The notes under the pieces: generated by a model
The model's database searches: none
The model's input: the letters and a program-made list of their open reading frames with translations, nothing else
Told to the model about the DNA's origin: nothing
DNA from: Lycorma delicatula
Taxonomy: Eukaryota > Arthropoda > Insecta > Hemiptera > Fulgoridae
Assembly (NCBI RefSeq): GCF_047948215.1
Contig: NC_134455.1
Coordinates: 344,186,997 to 344,250,996 of the forward strand
Reading direction: 5' to 3'
Length of the DNA stretch: 64,000 bases
Position numbers and translations under genes: made by a program
Shown here: positions 55,438-64,000 of the stretch, piece by piece
Layout: every line of letters begins with the position of its first letter
Numbering within the stretch: position 1 is the first letter of the stretch

Positions 55438-55740
55438 TCATCTGTCTTGACTGATGTCAAATGTTCTCGCTTGCAATTTTGAAGGAGTATTTTTCTTCAC
55501 ATAAGTGACTCTTTGCCTGTCTTTTCGTTCCAAGATCTTCTGGTACACCCTACATCCTTTATAATTTGCAGGATGATCCGAATGGCAGAGCCCAGATATT
55601 GCCGGAATAGTATTATTCTTCTTGGCAAAGTCTGCAATTTTATGTCCTCCTGCACACTTTACGCATCTGTTTGTGTACCACTTGGAGTACCCGTTCATCT
55701 TTCCTTGTAAACTTGTGGCCTCTTAGGCCTTACTCTCTAA
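55438..55740 (-). pseudogene. Jockey-type ORF1 zinc-knuckle scrap
   Basis: An 86-codon minus-strand frame reads CVKCAGGHKIADFAKKN and then CHSDHPANYKGCRVYQKIL, matching the second and third knuckles of Jockey-clade gag proteins. The last Cys of the second knuckle is Phe. It differs from the ORF1 at 7295, so it is another family. Confidence 0.72.
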
Positions 55741-56790
55741 CCAAGTCAATAATTTTCATATAGACATCTACAGTCAGATTTGTATACAAACGTCCCAAAT
55801 AAATCATACAGTTCTAATACGTTTGTTATTCCGTAAAGGATTATTAGCGGGGGTCTAGAAGATTTTGTATTTCGGTTTGTTGGCTATTCTCCATCATTGG
55901 AAAGTGCTCAGACTTGATTCGATAGAGGCAATTTATTCATAGTTAGAGGATGAGATACTTTCGGTTTGCATAAAACTGGTATAGTCTGCCTTGGGAAGGA
56001 ATTCGTCCTTGATATCCTCACTTCAACCGAGGTGTCACTAATGTCATCGACGACGTCACTGATGTTGTATACAATGTTGTCTCTTACAAGCTTGAGCCGC
56101 GAAAATTTTCTAGGTCCTATCCGAACATATCAAAGATCTTCTTTTTCTGCTTCACTGAACACTTGTACGCGAATTTATAAATGTATCGTTGTTTGTATAC
56201 GAATCATCTGACAGCTGATCTGCAAAAGCTTCTAAACAGAACAGTTCTAGGTTAACTACTTTTTAATAGCTTTTAATTAACTACTTTAAAAAAAATAAAT
56301 TAACTACTTTTAAAAATAAATGCTTATTTTAAATTTAAATCCATCTCGCAAGTTAACCGCATTTAAAGCGTTAAAATCTTAACTTTTTGATAGACTAGTT
56401 TTTTAAAATAAGCCTTTTATTTCTTTAAACAAATTAGCCAAAACTTTGCATCCCTTCGTAGAAAATTACAGATTTTTATATTTTGAATGATCGTTGTATC
56501 TTTGTATTTTTAAAAAAAAATTTTAAAGTTCTTTTTAAATTTATTATCACTTATAAGGGATTATTTTCTTAAACATTAATTTTACCCGAACGCTTCCCGT
56601 TGAGAAGTGAAAATCGAAAAGATGTTTTTAAATTTAGACCGTTTTTATTTAAAATCAATTTTAGTAAAATTTAAAAGTTAAAATATAGCACGGATAATTT
56701 CTCTGGCTTTCACCTTGGTGGGTATATTATTAGTCAGAATTACCGGACCTGGGTTTCTGAAAACCAGCTTATTTTCTTTGAATACCCCCT
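55741..56790. other. No clear gene
   Basis: The first 450 bases are less AT-rich and may be the decayed N-terminal part of the same ORF1 on the minus strand. The rest is AT-rich. Confidence 0.4.
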
Positions 56791-56794
56791 TCCT

Positions 56795-57235
56795 CCTACA
56801 ATTATAGACGTACAGTGTGCGGTTTTCATGCGACAAATAATAGCCCCATTTCTTTTTGAAAAAAGTGTGGAGCTACCGAATACCAAGAAATTACCCAACA
56901 GTCCATAGCCTTACTACAATAGAATAAGCGTGATTGCTGGTTGCAACAGGACAGTGCCACTTGCCATACAGCTCGCTCTACTTTGTAAATGGTACAGGAG
57001 GTTTTCCGTGGAAGATTCATTTGTAAAGGATTTTGGCCACCAAGATCGCCTGATCTGACTAGTTCAGACTAACTTCTATGGGGTTAATTAAAAGAAATTA
57101 TTTACAGGAGCTATCAACACACCCTGCAGGAATTGAAGACAAACGTTACCAATGTCATTCAGGAAACAGGCAGGGTATACCTAACATGAGTAATCGAGAA
57201 CACGGTTAAACGCAACGACAAGTGCACAGAAGCGG
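56795..57235 (+). pseudogene. Tc1/mariner-superfamily transposase C-terminal remnant
   Basis: Plus-strand frames give LQQDSATCHTARSTLQMVQE with the second catalytic Asp, WPPRSPDLTSSD in the third catalytic block, LLWG-LKEIIYRS and LQELKTNVTNVIQETGR. This is the DDE_3 core of insect transposases of the same broad type as at 24640. The N-terminal half is not readable. Confidence 0.8.
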
Positions 57236-57349
57236 ATGGTGGATGGACATCAATTTCAACATCTTCTGTAATTATTATGTAAGTGTTTCCAAAATAAACT
57301 AAGTTATGGGGCCTCCTTCAAGTTCAACACTCTGCATATAATGCATAGA

Positions 57350-57560
57350 TTGGGCCACATCAAGAGTCCCATTTAGGATTTATTGACATGCGTAAGGCCT
57401 ATAATAATGTTTCTCTATTGAAGATAGAGAAACATCTAAGATCAGCGAAAAATATGTACAAGCAGCGGAAAGATTTACAAATGATACGTACTCGGTTCAT
57501 AAAGACTGGAATGTCGTACTCATCAGAGCTTACTACAAGTAAAGTTTTAAGTTTATCATA
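57350..57560 (+). pseudogene. Possible reverse-transcriptase scrap
   Basis: One frame reads LGFIDMRKAYNNVSLLKIEK, like RT motif A with its catalytic Asp, followed by MIRTRFIKTGMSYSSELT. Too short to place in a clade. It contains the small hairpin GTTTCTCTATTGAAGATAG. Confidence 0.35.
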
Positions 57561-58073
57561 AAAAACATAATTGGAATTATGGAAATTATTATGATGGGTT
57601 AAGAATAAGGAAATGGTTGTTTTGATGCGACATTAAACATATTCGTAAACTAATTAGTAATGACAAGTTTAAGTATGATGCGATTTCAGAGATGGCCTGA
57701 AGAAATTTCAGAGAAAGCCTGAGAAATTTCACATAATAGGATGGGCCAGTATATTAAATTTACATGGAAGTGTAAGGTACATGTAGGAGAAAAGGTGTTG
57801 AATTGGAAACCATACAAGCGAAGTCAGATTGATGCCCAAATTTGGAGGAACTTATAAGAGAGAAAGAGTGCCATTATTTAACAACATTTTCTGCATTATA
57901 TATAGTATAACTTTAAAAAAAAGTTTCTGAATAAAAATACATAATTTAATGACCCCATTGTTGAGATATAAAAATATTAATAACCGTTGTTAAACAACGA
58001 AATGTTTTTATTTTAAATTACACAGTTCTACCGTAAAGATAAAAAAAATTTCACACATTTCATAAGTACAAAA

Positions 58074-58226
58074 ATGCCTGGAAATCAAGAAACACTAATC
58101 AACATACACAAAAACGTTCAAATAAAACAGAAAAGATGGGCTTCACGAACATCTCATTTAATAAATCAGTTGTACAAACTACGTAAGTAAAATCAAATTA
58201 TCAAATTAACGAAACAAAAAAAAAAA

Positions 58227-58272
<46 letters not shown>

Positions 58273-61200
58273 AATTTAGTGCATTTCCAAGAATATCTAC
58301 ATTTTAATCATGTTTAAAGAATCCATTAGCTACATATCGTATTTGTATAATATTATACCGTTGAGAAAAAAAATAATTATTCATATTTTCTACGGTATAT
58401 TTTCCTGTTATTTTTATCCCTAAATTGACAATTTTGAAATAGATATTGCATCGCACAACTATGATTTGATAGAGTTACGGATACAGTATTTATAAAATCG
58501 AAATTAGCTAATACGAGGGATGTAACATATAGTCGATCATAAATCGCAAATGAAAATTGTGAAACGAATCATACATGTTATAAAAGTACATTTTATTTGC
58601 TATAAAAACTTACATTTACCTCTCATGTAGTCACCATTTACAGAAAACATTTCACGCAACGGTGAACCAGTTTTTTCATTCGGCGATGAAGAATTCTGAC
58701 AATCTTTCCTACATCCACTATCTCGCTGCAGTTTTCAGTTCATCACTCGTGATGAAATGAGTATCCTTAATGCATCTCTTTAATTATTTGTAGAAATTGA
58801 ACTGGACTGGAGTAACACCGTACTGGGTCACCGTTTTTCAGGGTGAATGATAGTTCAAATTATTTATCCGTTATCATTGAGCACCAAAAAACCACCGATG
58901 GTGATCGTAAATACGAGGACTGCCCAGAAACTAATTACGTTTGAAATAAATAACCAACCAAATAAAAAAACGAAATTTTATTATATCTATTTGAAAGGGA
59001 CAATCTTAAATTATTTTTCTACATAGTCGCCATTTAAACTGAGGCACTTATCGTACAAGTTTCCGCGATACAATTTCACGCAGTAAACTTCTTAAATGAA
59101 GCGAGAGTTTCGTAATCGTAATGCGAAGATTTTCACTAATTTTATCGTCGATTTCCATCGTCAGGTCATCAATCACAAGGCTAGGCCAACCACTATGCTC
59201 ATCATTAACATTGGTGCGGCCACTTCTAAACTGAATGCACCACTGCTTCACTCCACCTTCACTCATTATTCCATCTTCGTACACCTCACAAAGTTGCCGA
59301 TGAATTTCAGTTGTTTGAGGTTTTTTGACAGTAAAAACCTAATCGCTGAATGCACCTCAAAACTCGCGGGATTTTCTATTGAAGAGCACATTTCAATAAT
59401 TCACAACGAACAAACTAGAAAATCACAGTTCACGCGCTACGACAGCTTGATGCGTACCGAGTGTAGAAACGCCAAGATGGCGGCTCTATCCCCACCCACC
59501 ACGCTAGACACAAACGTAAGTTTCTTTCTGGGCCGCCCTCGTATATACTCGTAAACAAATTGAATGTTTATGAAAAATTAATAATTTATTTATGAGTTAA
59601 ACTTATTTACCGGTAAATTAAACCGGCCAAATTTATAGGTTAAACCAAACAAAACGTATATGAAACAGATATTTCTATTCTAAAGTGTTTTGGAATAAAT
59701 TAATTTTTTTTTTATTATTACTATTTTTCCAATATTCGGAAACTTCTGGGGTTAGCCGGAAATAAATTTACTAAGATACCTTTTATTAGGTTATATTATC
59801 TTGCCGGAATAACGCGAATTAAATTGTGTTGACTGAATACAAATTTGGCATTCAGAAATTCTATTTTTCCTTTATGTAAAATTTTCTTTGATTCTGTTCA
59901 AGTATTAATAATTAGTATTTTTTTCATTTTTTTCTACCATTATTCTTTGATATTTGTTTTTATTTTACAGTTATACAGGCAGATAAAAGGAAAACGGCCA
60001 AACTAATGGAAAAGAGACAAAAAGAAAAACGGTTTGACAATATGATTTTTCTTGAAAAGTCTTACTGTCAGAGCGTTGCATCAAATGGTAAGTATTTTAT
60101 TCAAGTTTCTACGTATATTTTTGTTGTAGAAGTCATTTTCTATTTATGCAACTGCATATTTCTGCTTTCACGAGTACAGCGGGAGTGTTATTCACTCCAC
60201 TTTATTATTTTTCAATCTGTAATTATTTTATTTATGCGGTTGATAATGCAAATGAAGATCGGGTAAATGCTACTGTAATGTTACTATTTTGACTCATCTT
60301 GTGTGCATTTTAATAGTTTAAAAAAAATAATAATATATATAAGAATTATAAAATTATATATAGATACTCAAGTATTAATCTATGGAAAAAAAATTAATTT
60401 TTTATTTTTGGTAATTAATTTTACTAGCCAATATTTATCACTGAGACATGTTTTAACCACTTGTGTTATATTTTAATAAATATAATGTTTTTGTTCATTC
60501 TGTTTCCTTTTTTGTTTTTTTTTAATTAATATATTTTTTTTTCCAGCTGTTAATATTTTGAATATGTATAAAATACCGTGTTATCCGCATTCCAAATATT
60601 ACATGTACAGTAAAAAACGACGAGAATTAAAAAATAAACTACAAGCATTAATAAAACGATCTCAAGATTTAAGAAATTGTAAACATAAATTAGAGAAACA
60701 ATCACAACTATGCAAGTTTCACCTTACCCTAAAACATTCTGTAAGTATATTTTATTTTTTTGTTCTTTTCTTATGCAGTCTTACATCATAAGTGGAAACT
60801 AGTATATATACCTGGCATAGTATTGGTAAACAGAAAATATTTTAAAACCGTAAAAACATGGTTTAAATTTATCATTTATTATTCTTTTTTATTTTTTCAA
60901 GAAACCTTTGTATATAACCTTATTCGATACATTGAATACATCGAGACATGGCTTTATTAAATTCTGAGTGTGGTTTTAGAAGTAAATTTATCCATATAAC
61001 TTCATTGCTGCTTGAGCAGTAAAGAATAAATCAATAGTATGTTACGATTATATAATTACCTTTTTTCATGTATTTATTTTTTGGAGTTTACATTGTGTAA
61101 AATAAATAATGGTTGGTTACCGTAAATGAAATTTAAAAAAATTGAATTTTATTTTGGTATTTAATTTATAAAGATAACGATTTCGTGGTAAAATTAAAAA

Positions 61201-63827
61201 GGATTCGTGATATAAAAGAAGAAAATTCTTGAAAATATTTATGTAGATTGTAATGTTTACGGCAGTGAGACAGGCATAACAGGAAAAAGATTTAGGAGAA
61301 AATGAAACATTTGTTAAACGTTTATTGTTAAAGAAGGATATAGAAAATCAAATGAGGCCATCACCCACAAATTCACTCAACATCATCTAAATGAAAAATC
61401 TTTGCCGATATCATATGAATTTTCCATCAACGTCACCAACTAATTCTATGCAAATGAATACGCTGTAAAAAGTAAATAACATCCCGACCGGGTTTACTTG
61501 GGATAAGAAAAATTGAAATATTTCCGATTGGTTTTTTTGAATGTAAATTACCGAAAATCACTAAAATATATTTGATATTCTACTGTACAAATAAAACTTC
61601 ACTCTGTTGATCATATAAACTTATAGTTTAATGAACACCAGTAGTATCCTAGGAAAAAACCTAAATGGGATTGCAACCCATCTCCGGGATCAGATTTTGT
61701 GTTTATAAAAGATGATCTTTTATAAATAATCTGTTTTTAAATTATTAGAAGTAGATATGTGGGATTAATAGAAGTTTACAGTTGGACATCCTGACACCCA
61801 AGACCAGGCAGGAAGTCGGCGTATCCTGATGACGCTCTAGGGAGATTCCGGTGGGATGTTTCTACAGGGGCTTATCAGGGAGGGGGGCTATTGCCACGAC
61901 ACCCTAAGATGACCGAGAAATGCTTGATTGCCGGACTGGTTGCGTTAGGGGTGTTTAAATCACAGAGAAAAAAAAGACCAAGGAGAAAATATTCCCCTCT
62001 TTGCTGAGTTAGGGCGTTAGCTTCAGCATCAGACTTTATGAAGATTCTTCAATTACGTTGTAATATTCTACTACTATTAGTAAAATCAAGGAAAACCTCT
62101 TGGCTCTTCTAAGTTTCTTTAAATTTTTTTCTGGTGATTGTAATTATACATTGGTGCTTTATAGTAAAGCAATTATTAAATATTTTTAAGAATGATGAAT
62201 TTGTTTACACTAAAATGAGATTATGGCAAATTATTTCCTTAATTAACGTCTAATAAGCCGTATATCTAACATATTCGATTTATTACTAAACACATAATGT
62301 TTAAGTTTATTTTAAAGAAAGGATCAGTAACTATCAAGGGCATTCTAAAGGTTCAGGGCCCGACAGAAAAACAAGATTTTAAAAACATGTTCAATAGTTT
62401 TATTTTTACACGCAGTCACCTTGAATTCCATTTCACAATTCTCATTTAGACCGATGACTTTTGATATTTTTAATACCTTCAATATTAGCATTATATTTTT
62501 CCAACTCTGGAGTAAAATAAAATAAAAATGGGCGATTAGTTTCTGTAGACTTAATTCATACATTTTACTCAGAAGTAATTCTCTACAAGTTTAGTTAAAA
62601 AATGTTATTTATTTATCACCCGTTTTAACAAAGTTATTTTACGCCAAACATAAAATAGTGTTTGCCGACACCAACCTTTTAATTTTTACCCCAGATTTTT
62701 TGAAAACTGCTAAAAATAAAATTCCGAAACCTATTTCGAAAAGGATCCGTTTACGAACCTCTGTTTATAGGAACTGTCTAATTTATTTTCAACACTAGAA
62801 CATATCCTCAAAGTTTGTATATTCTTTATGAATCATACCGTATATATAGTTTTTTTTAATATTGTTATTATAGTAATACGTGCATATCCAATATATTTTA
62901 AGGTCTATCATATTCCTTTCATTCAGCAGGTATTGGTGATCTATTTTTCATACGGGCACCAACTATACTGAACAATATAATTATACTTACTCAAAAAATG
63001 TCACTACTATACAGTATGCATTTCAAGAAATTGTGATATAATCTTAGATTTAATAATTGAATTTAATTCAAAAGGCAATGGAATTGTGTAGAAGTCAATG
63101 GCATTATTATACCTTTGGCAACTGGATTTAACACTGATGACATGTTTATTATACAGAAGTATAACTTGTTTTTTTTAGAAATTTAATGTATCATTTTTTC
63201 CGTTTTCAGGCACCAACATTAATAAAAAATAGAACTTCTAAATCAACTGTAATCCTTTTTTCTAAGGATACCACGTCTTCAGTTTTACAAATTAAACAGT
63301 CACAGGAGATTACAGCACATCGTAGTTCATCGATGATGTCTCAACAGGAGGTCATGAAGAGGCAGGAGTCATCGATAATAACCATGACACAACTTTTCCC
63401 GTGTTCGGTAATGGGGGTGTTACAAGAGTATATATGTTTTCCATATGAACAAATGACTAAAGAAATTTTGATATCGGAGTTCTCTACACCAATACCACCA
63501 CTACCACTACCACCACAACCACCAGAAAGGCCAAGCATTTTACCACCCAAGCCTCCAATACGACAAAGACCAAACATTTTACCATACAAACCACCAAAAC
63601 CACCACCCCCACCACCAACAGCACCACCACTGCCACCACAAAGACCAAGCATTTCAGCCCAGAAACCAGTACCAATACCACTACCAAGAACTAGATATGT
63701 GTATAACAAACACGAAAACATCAATCACCAAATCAACCACTACCATAACCACTACCATCACTACCATTATCATTACTATTTCGATAAAAATGGGCAACAA
63801 GAAAATTTACGGAGTCAGGTAGTGTAA
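58074..63827 (+). CDS. Four-exon host gene: coiled-coil, proline-rich protein of unknown family
   Basis: Exons are 58074-58182, 59971-60087, 60547-60740 and 63210-63827. All introns are GT-AG with strong sites: GTAAGT donors for all three, and TATTTTACAG, TTTTTCCAG and CGTTTTCAG acceptors. Phases 1, 1 and 0 agree exactly, giving 1,038 coding bases and 345 residues. ATG 58074 is the first after an in-frame TAA at 58014. Residues 1-75 are basic and polar (DKRKTAKLMEKRQKEKRFDN). A coiled coil at about 98-137 has Leu103, 110, 117 and 124 in heptads. Residues 141-230 are Ser/Thr/Gln-rich. Residues 233-300 are proline-rich with three RPSI/RPNI repeats and a six-proline run. The tail at 312-331 alternates His and Tyr. 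There is no signal peptide or membrane segment. The leucine repeat suggests dimerisation and the proline stretch SH3/WW-type contacts, but the function is unknown. Confidence 0.78.
58216..58268. repeat. Poly-A and (TA)n microsatellite in intron 1
   Basis: An A run followed by about 40 bases of TA repeats. Confidence 0.9.
58514..58911 (-). mobile_element. Mariner-like fragment in intron 1
   Basis: It opens with TACGAGGGATG, a mariner-type end. It contains CATGTAGTCACCATTTACAG, typical of the DNA near the transposase C-terminus of such elements. No right end of its own was seen before the next element. Confidence 0.45.
58914..59541 (-). mobile_element. Internally deleted mariner element, 628 bp
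   Basis: CGAGGACTGCCCAGAAACTA at the left and its imperfect reverse complement ending GGGCCGCCCTCG at the right form terminal inverted repeats, flanked by TA on both sides as expected for mariner insertion. The minus strand (59284-59048) encodes part of the transposase helix-turn-helix region (YEDGIMSEGGVKQWCIQF, LRITITKLS). The catalytic half is missing, so the element needs a transposase from elsewhere. It lies in intron 1 of the four-exon gene. Confidence 0.82.
60741..63209. other. Intron 3 of the four-exon gene
   Basis: 2,469 bases, mostly AT-rich. A GC-rich patch at about 61780-61975 (GACATCCTGACACCCAAGAC, GGGATGTTTCTACAGGGGC) looks like part of a repeat but matches no element I recognise. 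No further exon is needed to keep the reading frame. Confidence 0.6.
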
Positions 63828-64000
63828 GGCGAGGTAACATCAGCTGGAGTCAGACTAGGTATGTTCAGGTGAGGTAGAATCAGGCGGGGTAGAGGCAGGC
63901 GGGGTCATCGAACACGAAGTAATTCTGCTGATCAAAGAATAAAACAAAATAAAATACAAAAATTACTTTTCATAATTTTAACGGCGAATAATAACATAGA
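63828..64000 (+). other. 3' untranslated region of the four-exon gene
   Basis: GGT/AGGC-rich short repeats follow the stop (GTCAGACTAGGTATGTTCAG, AGGCGGGGTAGAGGCAGGCG). An AATAAA poly(A) signal lies at 63938-63943 and another AATAAA-like word about ten bases on. Confidence 0.6.
63938..63943 (+). terminator. Poly(A) signal AATAAA
   Basis: A canonical hexamer 111 bases after the stop codon of the four-exon gene. No other good candidate lies nearer the stop. Confidence 0.55.

Noticed and set aside
59096..59554. 152-codon plus-strand frame
   Set aside because: It lies antisense to the mariner transposase fragment, inside the element's terminal repeats.
63341..63724. Gly/Val-rich minus-strand frames
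   Set aside because: Shadows of the proline-rich exon 4. The plus-strand frame is the one supported by splicing phase.

Overview
The window looks like nuclear DNA of an insect, probably a hemipteran. It is AT-rich and eukaryotic: split genes with GT-AG introns, long microsatellites, tRNA-derived SINEs and many decayed transposable elements. An embedded mitochondrial segment has the ancestral insect order ND6-CytB-tRNA-Ser-ND1-tRNA-Leu-16S and reads only with the invertebrate mitochondrial code (TGA Trp, AGR Ser). The species cannot be fixed from this alone.

Region 1 (1-17.2 kb) is a tandem duplication. Block A (1-4302) and block B (12565-16252) are near-identical by eye and start 12,564 bp apart. 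Each begins with a histone H2B locus. The block A gene is complete, with a canonical histone 3' stem-loop. The block B gene lost its end in a 589-bp deletion. Between the blocks lies a Jockey-clade non-LTR retrotransposon (6.93-11.46 kb) with ORF1 and a frameshifted ORF2, preceded by an inverted copy of most of its ORF2 (4.72-6.89 kb). A 5' fragment of a second element ends block B. A GC-rich, exon-like stretch with a 15-bp repeat (11.5-12.56 kb) lies just before block B.

Region 2 (17.2-31.3 kb) is a graveyard of mobile elements: pieces of an R1-like element on the minus strand, a large inverted repeat, tRNA-like SINEs, a Ty3/gypsy-type pol remnant, a Tc1/mariner-superfamily transposase remnant, a possible host terminal exon (25930-26164) and an eight-unit, about 196-bp satellite (28.29-29.86 kb).

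Region 3 (31.3-45.5 kb) holds a decayed RTE-type retrotransposon, about 7 kb of gene-poor AT-rich DNA, and a nuclear mitochondrial insertion (NUMT, 41.27-45.44 kb). The NUMT lies in an (AT)n microsatellite and has intact ND1 and CytB frames plus a 219-bp inverted CytB duplicate.

Region 4 (45.5-57.6 kb) is more repeats: tRNA-like and mariner-ended repeats, a Tigger-like scrap, a foldback element, an R1-like ORF2 tail next to a BEL/Pao pol remnant, a second R1-like ORF1 with its 5' modules, a Jockey-type gag scrap and a transposase C-terminus.

Region 5 (58.0-64.0 kb) holds the best host gene: four exons whose splice phases agree exactly, giving a 345-residue protein with a leucine-heptad coiled coil, a proline-rich segment and a His/Tyr-rich tail. 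I do not recognise its family. I found no prokaryote-style operon, CRISPR array or defence system. The most interesting items are this gene, the intact NUMT with its rearranged edges, and the duplicated histone/retrotransposon block.
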